Assembly (NCBI RefSeq): GCF_003318255.1
Contig: NZ_QOCF01000014.1
Location: 310,001 to 374,000, forward strand
Length of the DNA: 64,000 nt
Source: Ruegeria sp. A3M17
Lineage (GTDB): Bacteria > Pseudomonadota > Alphaproteobacteria > Rhodobacterales > Rhodobacteraceae
Reading direction: 5' to 3'
A program made the position numbers and the translations under genes. Shown here in pieces: positions 35,880 through 44,234 of the stretch (positions within the stretch are counted from its first letter, which is position 1; every line of letters begins with the position of its first letter). The notes under the pieces were generated by a model, which searched no databases, was not told the origin of the DNA, and worked only from the letters and a program-made list of their open reading frames with translations.

Positions 35880-36454
35880 CGCCCGACGGCTTCACGCCAG
35901 TGTTTGCGGCAGAGCGAAACATAAGTTTCATTGCCGCCGATCTGTACTTGCGCGCCTTCGGTGATGGCGTTGCCGTGTTCGTCCTGACGGATGACCATCG
36001 TCGCCTTGCGGCCGCATTCGCAAATGGTCCGCACTTCGCGCATCTCGTCGGCCAGCGCCAGCAGGGCAGCTGAACCGGGAAACAGGCGGCCCTGAAAATC
36101 CACGCGCAAGCCATAGGCAAGGACAGGCACCCGCAGGTCATCCACCGCGCGGGCCAATTGCCAGACTTGCTCTTCGGTCAAAAATTGCGCCTCATCGACA
36201 AAAACGCAGGTGATGTTCCCTTTTTTCAGGCGCTGTTCAATCATCGCAAAAACGTCGGTTTCGGCGGCGAACGTGTCCGCATCAGCCGATATGCCGATCC
36301 GCGACGCAATCCTGCCAACACCGGCCCGGCCATCAAGGGCCGCGGTCATCAAATAGGTGTCCATCCCCCTCTCACGGTAATTGTGCGAGGCTTGCAGCAA
36401 CACGGTCGATTTTCCCGCGTTCATCGTCGAATAATTGAAGTATAACTTTGCCAT
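35876..36454 (-). CDS. tdk: Thymidine kinase (type II)
   Basis: Phosphorylates thymidine and deoxyuridine for nucleotide salvage (192 residues, homotetramer family). The P-loop is STMNAGKST (9-17), the Walker B-like segment is CVFVDEAQFL with the catalytic Glu, and the zinc site uses CECGRK (about 142-147) and CRKHW at the C-terminus. The ATG at 36454 gives MAKLYFNYSTMNAGK, the standard N-terminus. Monocistronic, with a 355-bp upstream region shared with a divergent unknown gene. Confidence 0.96.
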   Translation of the reverse strand: MAKLYFNYSTMNAGKSTVLLQASHNYRERGMDTYLMTAALDGRAGVGRIASRIGISADADTFAAETDVFAMIEQRLKKGNITCVFVDEAQFLTEEQVWQLARAVDDLRVPVLAYGLRVDFQGRLFPGSAALLALADEMREVRTICECGRKATMVIRQDEHGNAITEGAQVQIGGNETYVSLCRKHWREAVGR

Positions 36455-36809
36455 GGATCGGGTCTAAAACGCCTGTCCTGTTCGGGCAAGCCATCAAAAG
36501 TCATTAATAAGCGACGTCGCCGTCATTGTTGCAGAGGTCGAGCGTAAGCCCATTGGGGATGGAATCCCCCGCCTCAACAACAGCGACGCCGTCGGCCAAC
36601 ATGTGGCCTAACCGTAGCGGGACAAGAATACCGACCCGCAATCACTCATTACCGGCATTAAATGCCGCCACTCACTCACAAAACCCCCGCATATCTGAGG
36701 GATAGCCAACATATGACATTTCAATTATGAATCGAGTATGGGAATTTTCTTTTCCCTTTCCCCCGCAATGGCAGATTTAGTGGGGCGTGCAGGCAGTAAA
36801 GGTAAAAAC
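36455..36809. promoter_or_regulatory. Divergent regulatory region between tdk and the HTH gene, with a 15-bp palindrome
   Basis: This 355-bp region is AT-richer than its surroundings. It contains the perfect odd palindrome CGGCATT-A-AATGCCG at 36653-36667, flanked by ACTCATT and ACTCACTCAC repeats, and a GGGGAT/ATCCCC stem near 36557-36572. The palindrome is a good candidate operator for the helix-turn-helix protein just downstream (autoregulation, inference). No gene or known RNA is recognised. Confidence 0.5.
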
Positions 36810-37271
36810 ATGGCAGATATCGGGGCCTACCTGAAAAAACACACTGAAGCGCTGGTTAAAGACGTGGGAATCGAATCCGCGTGTGAGATTACAGGCAAAT
36901 CCAAAGCCACGTTGGGCCGTTATTATTCTGACAATGTCGAACATACTGATCGGTTCATGCCGGTCGATGCGGTGGCGCGGCTTGAGGCAGTGGCAAACTT
37001 CCCCCACGTCACCTCGGCGCTGGCCGATCTGAAAAATATCACCCTGTCCTATGACGGGCGCAATGACGACAGCCCCCGTACTGGCGGAGTGAATTCCGAC
37101 GTCATCGCGCTGAGCCAGCGGTTTGCGATGCTAATGACCGAATATCAGTCGGCAATCGAGGACGGCATCATCACGGTGAACGAAGCCAAGCGCCTTCTGA
37201 GGGAAACCAGCCAGCTGCAACAAGTTCTGCTGGATATGAAGCTGCATCTGGAAGAGGAAAGCGTAAGCTGA
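36810..37271 (+). CDS. Small helix-turn-helix protein, unknown (phage CII/CP76-like layout)
   Basis: A 153-residue protein I do not recognise by name. Residues about 12-45 look like a DNA-binding helix-turn-helix (ESACEITGKSKATLGRYYSD), followed by FMPVDAVARLEAV. The C-terminal helix VNEAKRLLRETSQLQQVLLD (about 121-140) suggests oligomerisation. The HTH-plus-C-terminal-helix layout recalls phage CII-type (CP76) regulators. No other phage gene is present. The ATG at 36810 has AAAGG upstream; in-frame codons back to 36738 look like leader sequence. The unknown 334-residue gene follows after 63 bp. Confidence 0.65.
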   Translation: MADIGAYLKKHTEALVKDVGIESACEITGKSKATLGRYYSDNVEHTDRFMPVDAVARLEAVANFPHVTSALADLKNITLSYDGRNDDSPRTGGVNSDVIALSQRFAMLMTEYQSAIEDGIITVNEAKRLLRETSQLQQVLLDMKLHLEEESVS

Positions 37272-37334
37272 CGGCGGTTTGCTTTCTTTTCGCTACGGTC
37301 AATTGCCTCTCGCATGGGGATCAGGCGACAAGCT

Positions 37335-38339
37335 ATGTTTAATTTCCATACGCCCAAGCTTCCTAAACCTCTGAATCTTGACCTTGCCTTGCTGAACGGC
37401 GGTGGGTCATGTCCGAGCCAGTTCTATGGCCAAACCCATGACGAACGAGATGTTTATGTTCGCTACCGAGGCGGCCGGCTGAGGGTTCAAATTGCCGAAA
37501 AGCCCGGTGCCGACCCCGCCAGCGCCGAACCGATTCTTGAGGCAGATGTTGGCCCGATCTTAGACGGGACGATTTCGCTGAGGCAGTTCTGCCACTATTT
37601 TGGTGTCACTGTTCAGGGTGTTCTACCCACGGAAACCAGCCCTGATGCAGACAGAAACACTGACTTGTCCGGCGAAACAACTTACTTTCGAGCTTACTTG
37701 GATCGGATCACGCTCGAAACGTCTCGGGTAATTTTGAAGGTCTGTACGCAGGCTTTTCCAAATGCGATGTTGGTGCGTCCGGTCTTGGATGAAAAGTTCA
37801 AGCTGAAAGAGTTGGCCGAAGTGACCGCGGACGTGACCGATGACGCTGTCTGGCTGATTGATGGCGCGAAGAGCGTTGCTGACATCAAAACAAGTCCTGG
37901 CCGCTACGTTTTGCCAACAGAGGGGCAACTCCAAATCTATTTGGGATCCGTACTTTGGAAATGGCCACGCCCCCGGAACTCGAGCAGAGGCTGTGAGCTT
38001 GCCTCTCAGGATCTGGGACGAAAGCTGATTGTCGCTGGTTTAAGGGGAATGCCCAAAGATGAAGAAGTGGCGTTTTCCAGTTTTCAAATTTCGGCACAAT
38101 TCCCGACGTCGGATAGTGTGGCACGGGCCGGGCTTTCCGCACTAGGTGATGCGCTGAAAGCGGTATTGCCCGAAGTTGGTTTAAAGCAGGTCAATTTGGA
38201 CACGGATCAGGTTGTAGCGACGTTCACTCGGCCACTAGACCCAGCCTTGTACCAATGGTGTAAGTCAGGGCCAAACCGTTGGTTGGAAGTAACACGTGAG
38301 AGCCGCGACGGACCTTGGCTTGGTGTTTGCCCCGAGTGA
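37335..38339 (+). CDS. Hypothetical protein, 334 residues, unrecognised
   Basis: No family assigned. The N-terminal 100 residues read like a compact beta domain (GGGSCPSQFYGQTHDERDVY and VRYRGGRLRVQI) ending in a helix (GTISLRQFCHYFGVTV). The middle is FRAYLDRITLETSRVILKVC and the remainder alpha/beta. Its base composition is clearly lower in GC than the neighbours (about 47% in one sampled line), suggesting recent acquisition. The ATG at 37335 has AGGCGA upstream; a start at 37314 is also open. Together with the HTH gene upstream it may be a small accessory module between tdk and the KAS III-like gene. Confidence 0.6.
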   Translation: MFNFHTPKLPKPLNLDLALLNGGGSCPSQFYGQTHDERDVYVRYRGGRLRVQIAEKPGADPASAEPILEADVGPILDGTISLRQFCHYFGVTVQGVLPTETSPDADRNTDLSGETTYFRAYLDRITLETSRVILKVCTQAFPNAMLVRPVLDEKFKLKELAEVTADVTDDAVWLIDGAKSVADIKTSPGRYVLPTEGQLQIYLGSVLWKWPRPRNSSRGCELASQDLGRKLIVAGLRGMPKDEEVAFSSFQISAQFPTSDSVARAGLSALGDALKAVLPEVGLKQVNLDTDQVVATFTRPLDPALYQWCKSGPNRWLEVTRESRDGPWLGVCPE

Positions 38340-38349
38340 TCTCGGCATA

Positions 38350-39474
38350 TCACCCGTGCCGTTTTACAATCACCGATCCAACCGAATACCCTGCACCGAA
38401 GGAACAGATCAGACCGACATCCCCATCCGTCAGATCATCCGAATACTTGGAAAACGCGATGATGGACCCGGCCGAGGACGTGTTGGCATAATCCTGTAGG
38501 ATGTTAGGCTGTTCGCTTGCTTCGGGCTCGCGGCCCAGCACTTTCTTACCGATAAAATCGTTCATCGTTTTGTTGGCCTGATGCAGCCACAAGCGTTTCA
38601 GGTCATCGCTGTTCACGCCTTCCGCGTCCATGTGATCCGAGATGTGCTTGCTGACCATTGGCAGCACTTCTTTGAAGACTTTGCGTCCGTTCTGCATGAA
38701 CTGCATGTCACGACGGTCGACCACCCCGTCAGGGCGTGAACGGCGCAGGAAGCCGTTGTTATTGCGGATATTGTTCGAGAATTCGGTCGCGCAGCGTGTC
38801 GACAGGATTTCGAAATGCGGACCCTTCGCGTCTTCGATCCGTTCGATCAGGGTGGCAGTGGCCACGTCACCAAAAATGAAATGACAATCGCGGTCGCGCC
38901 ATTCCAGATGTCCTGAACAAATCTCGGGGTTCACCACCAATGCGGCACGGACCGAGCCAGAGCGAACCATGTCTGCGGCGGCCTGAATCCCGAAAGTGGC
39001 CGAAGAACAGGCGACGTTCATATCAAACCCGAACCCGTTGATTCCAAGCGCTTGCTGGATTTCGATCGCGACGGCGGGATAGGCGCGTTCGTGGTTAGAC
39101 GCTGCGCAGATCACCAGATCAACGTCCTGGGCGCTGCGCCCGGCCTGTTCCAGTGCCTTTTTACACGCGTCCACGGCCATCTCGGTCATGATGCCCGGCT
39201 CGTCATCGCCACGCTGACGCAACAAGGGATGCATCACGTCAGGGTCCAGAACACCGTCCTTGTCCATCACGTAGCGTTTCTCGATACCCGAGGCCTTGAA
39301 GATGAACTCTTCCGACGAATGCTGCATCGGCTCAATCTCACCCGCCGCGATTGCGTCTGCGTTTTGGGCGTTCATCTTGTCGGCATAGGTGTTGAAGGCC
39401 GTGACAAGTTCGGCGTTGGTGATGACGTTTTCGGGGGTGAAAACACCTGAGCCGGTGATCGCGGGCGTGTACAT
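38350..39474 (-). CDS. Beta-ketoacyl-ACP synthase III-like enzyme
   Basis: A 374-residue thiolase-fold condensing enzyme. The KAS III triad is intact: Cys156 in NVACSSATFG, His298 in LHQANKTM and Asn331 in YANTSSAGS. It is longer than FabH (about 320) because of an N-terminal insertion around residues 30-95, so it is probably a FabH paralogue acting on a special acyl substrate, not the fatty-acid initiation enzyme. The ATG at 39474 gives MYTPAITGSGVFTPENV; an in-frame start at 39516 is less likely. Divergent from the MarR-RND operon. Confidence 0.85.
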   Translation of the reverse strand: MYTPAITGSGVFTPENVITNAELVTAFNTYADKMNAQNADAIAAGEIEPMQHSSEEFIFKASGIEKRYVMDKDGVLDPDVMHPLLRQRGDDEPGIMTEMAVDACKKALEQAGRSAQDVDLVICAASNHERAYPAVAIEIQQALGINGFGFDMNVACSSATFGIQAAADMVRSGSVRAALVVNPEICSGHLEWRDRDCHFIFGDVATATLIERIEDAKGPHFEILSTRCATEFSNNIRNNNGFLRRSRPDGVVDRRDMQFMQNGRKVFKEVLPMVSKHISDHMDAEGVNSDDLKRLWLHQANKTMNDFIGKKVLGREPEASEQPNILQDYANTSSAGSIIAFSKYSDDLTDGDVGLICSFGAGYSVGSVIVKRHG

Positions 39475-39585
39475 GATAAGACCTGAATGTTTCGGATTCG
39501 CCCAAAATGCAGTCATACAAGGGTTAGATCAAGAGACGTTGACCCAAGGGAATGTCAAAGTTTGCGCTGAAATCCACTTCGCATC

Positions 39586-39613
39586 TTGAATAGTTCATAT
39601 TTCGAAGTATATG
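39586..39613 (+). promoter_or_regulatory. Predicted promoter and operator of the MarR-RND operon
   Basis: TTGAAT (39586-39591) and TATATG (39608-39613), 16 bp apart. The spacer contains the near-palindrome ATATTTCGAAGTAT (39597-39610, one mismatch pair), a size and position typical of a MarR operator. MarR binding there would block RNA polymerase. Confidence 0.5.
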
Positions 39614-39642
39614 CGAGGCCAAAGTCACAAACGGATTCAACG

Positions 39643-40110
39643 ATGCCCCATGACGACAGTGCGCTGGTCCGCTGCCTCAGCCCAGAAGTGCAGGCGATGA
39701 TGGGGGTCTATGCGCTCTACTGGAAACTGGAAGAAAGCCTTGACGCACTAGAGGTCGGGCTGAGCCATCAGGAATGCCATATGATGGTCAAGCTTGAGCG
39801 ACCCAAACGCATGGGCGTTTTGGCTGCAGACATGCTGACGGTGCCGTCCACCATCACGTCAACGGCTGACGCGCTAGAAGAGGCCGGATACCTGACCCGC
39901 CAGCGCGATCCGGAGGACCGTCGGGCGTGGTTGTTGGTTCTGACCGACAAGGGGCTTGAGATGCGGCAGGTTCTGATGTCCGAGGCGGGGGATCTGTTCC
40001 GCCGAGCCTCTGGGCTGGATGCCGACGAAACTGCCGAATTTGCACGACTGGCCCGGAAGATCCGGGAAAACATAATGAAAACAGGAATTCCTGAGGGATT
40101 GAAGAAATGA
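39643..40110 (+). CDS. MarR-family transcriptional regulator
   Basis: A 155-residue winged-helix dimeric repressor. The recognition region is VLAADMLTVPSTITSTADAL (split here), then EEAGYLTRQRDPEDRRAWLL, which forms the wing with the conserved DxRR motif; dimerisation helices lie at both ends. The ATG at 39643 is chosen because the predicted promoter lies across 39586-39613, which excludes the longer in-frame start at 39586. Its last codons overlap the adaptor gene (ATGA), so it heads marR-MFP-RND and is likely their repressor. Confidence 0.88.
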   Translation: MPHDDSALVRCLSPEVQAMMGVYALYWKLEESLDALEVGLSHQECHMMVKLERPKRMGVLAADMLTVPSTITSTADALEEAGYLTRQRDPEDRRAWLLVLTDKGLEMRQVLMSEAGDLFRRASGLDADETAEFARLARKIRENIMKTGIPEGLKK

Positions 40111-41144
40111 AACTCTTCACTGTACTGAGCGTCGCTCTGACCGTGTTCGCCACCTCCGTTTTGGCGCAGGGTAACGCCAAACCCGTAAAACTAATGATGG
40201 TTCAAGAGACATCGCCCGGTTTCTCGCGCCAATTTTTTGGGCGCGTCGCTGCACGGCAGACAGTCGATCTGGCCTTTCAGGTTTCCGGGCAAATCGTGGA
40301 AATGCCGGTGACCGAAGGGTTCGTGATACCCAAGGGTGAGCTGATTGCACAACTAGATCAGGAACCATTCCAGCGCCGCTATGACCGCGCTGTGCTGCAA
40401 ATGGATCAGGCGGATCGTACCGTGGCCCGTCTTTCCCGTTTGCGCGGAACCACAGCCAGCCAGGTGGCGGTGGATGACGCGGAAACCGAAGCGCAACTGG
40501 CAGATATTGCCGTCCGCGATGCAGAATACGATCTGGAACATGCAACACTGACCGCGCCGTTTGACGCGCTGGTCTCGCGCCGAACGGTCGAGGCTTTCAC
40601 GACCGTAAACGCAGGGGCGCCCATCGTGCGTATCCACGACATGTCCGAATTGCGGATCGAAGTGGATGTTCCGGAAATCCTGTTCCAACGATCGGGTCAG
40701 GAAGATGACATCACGATTACGGCGAAGTTTCCAACCAGCGACGAGGTCTTCCCGCTACAGATACGGGAATTTGACGCCGAAACCTCGAGTGTGGGTCAGA
40801 CTTTCCGCATCCAATTTGGTCTTACACCTCCCGAAGGATTGCAGATTCTGCCGGGTTCGTCGGTGACCGTGAATGTGAAGGTCCAGGACGCCCGGACAGG
40901 TATCGTTGTGCCCGCAACGGCCATCATTTCGGACGCTGAGGGCGGTCTGGGCGTCATGGTGTTTTCACCAGTTGGGGCCGATGAAGGTGCCGTCCAGCTT
41001 GTGCCGGTTACCATCGAACCCACACAGACCGGCGAAGTCCGTGTTCTGACCGGGTTGAGCGATGGTGATGAGATCGTCGTCGCGGGTGGCAGCACTTTGA
41101 CAGATGGCCAAGCCGTTCGCCGCTTTGTCGGCTTTGCAAACTGA
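40107..41144 (+). CDS. RND efflux periplasmic adaptor (membrane fusion protein)
   Basis: A 345-residue HlyD/AcrA-type adaptor linking the inner-membrane RND pump to an outer-membrane channel. It has a signal peptide (MKLFTVLSVALTVFATSVLAQ) with no lipobox Cys, so it is a periplasmic protein not lipid-anchored. The barrel/lipoyl segments are RVAARQTVDLAFQVSGQIVE and ATLTAPFDALVSRR, with a short coiled-coil hairpin around 85-145 and a beta-barrel domain ending in GLSDGDEIVVAGG. Overlaps marR and precedes the pump by 11 bp. No outer-membrane factor gene is adjacent. Confidence 0.92.
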   Translation: MKLFTVLSVALTVFATSVLAQGNAKPVKLMMVQETSPGFSRQFFGRVAARQTVDLAFQVSGQIVEMPVTEGFVIPKGELIAQLDQEPFQRRYDRAVLQMDQADRTVARLSRLRGTTASQVAVDDAETEAQLADIAVRDAEYDLEHATLTAPFDALVSRRTVEAFTTVNAGAPIVRIHDMSELRIEVDVPEILFQRSGQEDDITITAKFPTSDEVFPLQIREFDAETSSVGQTFRIQFGLTPPEGLQILPGSSVTVNVKVQDARTGIVVPATAIISDAEGGLGVMVFSPVGADEGAVQLVPVTIEPTQTGEVRVLTGLSDGDEIVVAGGSTLTDGQAVRRFVGFAN

Positions 41145-41155
41145 AGGGCGGATCA

Positions 41156-44100
41156 ATGAACATTGCGCGCGCATCTATTGATCGCCCGATCTATACGTGG
41201 CTAATAGTCCTGATCGCTCTGTTTGGTGGCGTCTGGGGTTTCCTGTCGTTGGGACGTCTGGAAGATCCGGCTTTCACCATCAAAAACGCGGTCATCGTGA
41301 CCCAATATCCCGGTGCAACCGCTGAACAGGTGGCGCTGGAGGTATCCGAGCCACTGGAATCCGCCATCCAGCAAATGGGCGAAGTTGAAACAATCACATC
41401 CGTGAACCAGCCTGGTCTTTCACTGATCGAAGTTGAGATCCAATCGACATATGACGGAACCGAATTACCTGAAATCTGGACCAAGCTGCGCGCCAAGGTG
41501 CGTGATACGGCCCGCAGTCTGCCCTCCGGAGTGCAGGCGCCGCTGGTCAATGACAGGTTCGGCGACGTGTTCGGGCTGTTCTATGCTGTAACAGCGGATG
41601 GGTTTTCAGACGCTGAAAAACACGAACTGTCGACCTACTTGCGGCGCGAATTGCTGACCGTCGAAGGCGTCGCAGACGTAGAAGTGATGGGCCTGCCGCA
41701 AGAGGCGATCTTTGTAGAGCCCGATCTGGCCATCTCGGTGAACCAGAATGTGCCACTGCAGTCCCTCAACGAGGCCATTGCCAATGCGGATTCGGTGAAC
41801 GCTTCGGGCTCGGTCCGCTCAGAGAATGACCGCACGACCATCCTGACTGCCGAGGGGTCGGACAGTGTCTCAGCGATTGCGGGATTGTCAGTTGGCTCGC
41901 AAGGGCAGGTGATCAACCTGTTTGATATGTCCGACGTGTATCGTGGTCGCCAGACCGACCCCGAGGTGATGATCCGGTTCAACGGCACTGAAGCTTTCAC
42001 TTTGGGCATCGCGGGTCTGTCCACCGAAAACATTGTCGAGGTAGGCAAACGCGCGGATGCAAAATTCGCCGAGCTGGATTCGCAAATCCCGTTTGGCGTC
42101 GAAATCCTGCCGATCTACCAACAGCACGTGGTGGTCGAGCAGGCCTCGAATGACTTTCTGGTAAATCTCGCCATGTCCGTGACCATTGTGGTTATCGTAC
42201 TCGCGGTGTTCATGGGATGGCGCGCGGCGGTTGTTGTCGGCTCAACCCTGTTGCTGACCGTGGTGGGAACGCTGCTGTTCATGTCGATGTTCTCAATCGA
42301 GATGGAGAGGATCTCGCTGGGTGCGCTGATCATCGCGATGGGTATGCTGGTGGATAACGCCATCGTTGTGGCTGAGGGTATGCAGATCGCGATGCTGCGC
42401 GGAAAAAACTCGCGCGATGCCGCGGATGAGGCTGCTTCCAAGACGCAAATCCCGTTGTTGGGCGCGACCGTCATCGGGATCATGGCCTTTGCAGGGATCG
42501 GTCTTAGCCCTGATGCGACGGGCGAATTCCTGTTCTCCCTGTTTGCTGTAATCGGTATCTCGCTGCTGCTGAGCTGGGTGCTGGCTTTGACGGTGACACC
42601 GATGCTGGGCCACTATTTCTTCAAGCAGGGTGAGGCAGGCGCCGTGGATGCCTATGGCGGGATCATGTTCCGTGTCTACGGCAGCATCCTGCGCTGGGCG
42701 CTCCGGTTCCGCTGGCTGGTTGTTGCCGGTTTGATTAGCGTCACTGTTGCCTGTTTCGCCGGGTTTGGACTGGTCAAACAGCAGTTCTTCCCGGATTCGA
42801 ACACGCCGCTGTTCTTCGTGCACTACAAACTGCCGCAAGGTACGCCCATCGCGCGAACGGCCGAGGATATGGCCGTATTCGAGGAATGGCTGGACAAACG
42901 CGACGATGTCGTTGCCGTCACCACATTTGTCGGGCAGGGGGCAACCCGGTTCCTGTTGACCTATTCGGCAGAGAAACCGAACCCCAGCTATGGCCACATG
43001 ATTATCCGTACCGAAACTTTGGACGACATCCCAGCATTGCAGGCTGATCTGGCGGCCTTCGGCTCGGCTCAATTCCCAGAAGGCGAGTTTCGCACCAAGC
43101 GTCTGATCTTTGGCCCTGGCGGCGGTGATCCGATCCAGGCCCGGTTCTCGGGCAGTGATCCGGCCGTTCTGCGGCAGCTTGCGGACGAGGCGATTCAGCG
43201 GATGCGCGGTGCGTCCGAGAACGCTTTGCATGTCTATCAGGACTGGCGTGAGAAAGAACTGGCGGTTCAGCCCATCTATGCGACAGAACGTGCGCAGACT
43301 GCCGGTGTCACCCGTGAAGATATCGCCGGGACGCTGCAATTTTCGACCGATGGTGTCAGGGCAGGTGTCTTCCGGGAACGCGACCGCCTGATCCCGATCA
43401 TCATCCGCCGCCCTGCGGACGGAGATTACTCGATCGTCGATCAGGTCGTGTACTCGGACCAGTCCGAAAAGTTTGTGCCAATCGAACAGATGGTCGACGG
43501 GTTCGAGTACAAATCGCTCAACACGCTGGTTCATCGTCGTGACCGGGTGCTGACCATTACCGTCGGCGCCGAAATTCCGGCGGGTCTGACGGCGGCTCAG
43601 GTTCATTCGGAAGTGCGCGCTACCATCGAAGAGATGGAGTTGCCCGCAGGGTATCGCATGGAGTGGGGCGGCGAGTTCGAAAATGCCGGTGACGCCAACG
43701 AAAGCCTGGGCCGTCAGTTACCGGTCAGCCTGCTGATCATGGTGCTGATTTCGGTGCTGATCTTCAACGCCGTCCGTCAGCCGATCATCATCTGGCTGTT
43801 GGTACCGATGTCCGTGAACGGTGTCGTTATCGGCCTGCTGGGCACGGGTTTGCCGTTCACATTCACGGCGCTGCTGGGGTTGCTCAGCCTGTCGGGGATG
43901 CTGATCAAGAACGGCATTGTTTTGGTCGAGGAGATCGATCTGGTCCGCGAAACCGGCAAAGGCCTGCGCGAGTCGATTATCGAAGCCTCGGTCTCACGTC
44001 TGCGCCCCGTGATGCTGGCCGCGATCACCACAATTCTGGGCATGGCGCCATTGCTGACGGATGCGTTCTTCAAGTCCATGGCGGTGACGATTATGGGCGG

Positions 44101-44203
44101 CCTGGCCTTCGCGACAATCCTGACGATGGTCGCAGCACCCATCTTCTACATGATCTTCTTCGCGCGGGATGAAAAGCGTGAGATGAAGACAGCGCAAGCC
44201 TGA
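41156..44203 (+). CDS. RND-family efflux transporter permease
   Basis: A 1015-residue inner-membrane pump of the HAE/RND type with 12 helices and two large periplasmic loops (about 33-335 and 555-860). The helix-4 proton-relay segment reads GMLVDNAIVVAEG: the first Asp is kept and the second of the usual DD pair is Asn. The helix-10 lysine is kept in SGMLIKNGIVLVEE. Together with the adaptor it should export drugs, bile salts or lipophilic metabolites using the proton gradient. Expression is probably controlled by the MarR protein two genes upstream. Confidence 0.93.
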   Translation: MNIARASIDRPIYTWLIVLIALFGGVWGFLSLGRLEDPAFTIKNAVIVTQYPGATAEQVALEVSEPLESAIQQMGEVETITSVNQPGLSLIEVEIQSTYDGTELPEIWTKLRAKVRDTARSLPSGVQAPLVNDRFGDVFGLFYAVTADGFSDAEKHELSTYLRRELLTVEGVADVEVMGLPQEAIFVEPDLAISVNQNVPLQSLNEAIANADSVNASGSVRSENDRTTILTAEGSDSVSAIAGLSVGSQGQVINLFDMSDVYRGRQTDPEVMIRFNGTEAFTLGIAGLSTENIVEVGKRADAKFAELDSQIPFGVEILPIYQQHVVVEQASNDFLVNLAMSVTIVVIVLAVFMGWRAAVVVGSTLLLTVVGTLLFMSMFSIEMERISLGALIIAMGMLVDNAIVVAEGMQIAMLRGKNSRDAADEAASKTQIPLLGATVIGIMAFAGIGLSPDATGEFLFSLFAVIGISLLLSWVLALTVTPMLGHYFFKQGEAGAVDAYGGIMFRVYGSILRWALRFRWLVVAGLISVTVACFAGFGLVKQQFFPDSNTPLFFVHYKLPQGTPIARTAEDMAVFEEWLDKRDDVVAVTTFVGQGATRFLLTYSAEKPNPSYGHMIIRTETLDDIPALQADLAAFGSAQFPEGEFRTKRLIFGPGGGDPIQARFSGSDPAVLRQLADEAIQRMRGASENALHVYQDWREKELAVQPIYATERAQTAGVTREDIAGTLQFSTDGVRAGVFRERDRLIPIIIRRPADGDYSIVDQVVYSDQSEKFVPIEQMVDGFEYKSLNTLVHRRDRVLTITVGAEIPAGLTAAQVHSEVRATIEEMELPAGYRMEWGGEFENAGDANESLGRQLPVSLLIMVLISVLIFNAVRQPIIIWLLVPMSVNGVVIGLLGTGLPFTFTALLGLLSLSGMLIKNGIVLVEEIDLVRETGKGLRESIIEASVSRLRPVMLAAITTILGMAPLLTDAFFKSMAVTIMGGLAFATILTMVAAPIFYMIFFARDEKREMKTAQA

Positions 44204-44234
44204 CAAAGTCTACCAGCATGCGCGTCAGCAAAAT

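Noticed and set aside
42293..43606. 437-codon open frame antisense to the RND pump gene
   Set aside because: The protein sequence has no recognisable domain and the sense strand encodes a complete RND permease.
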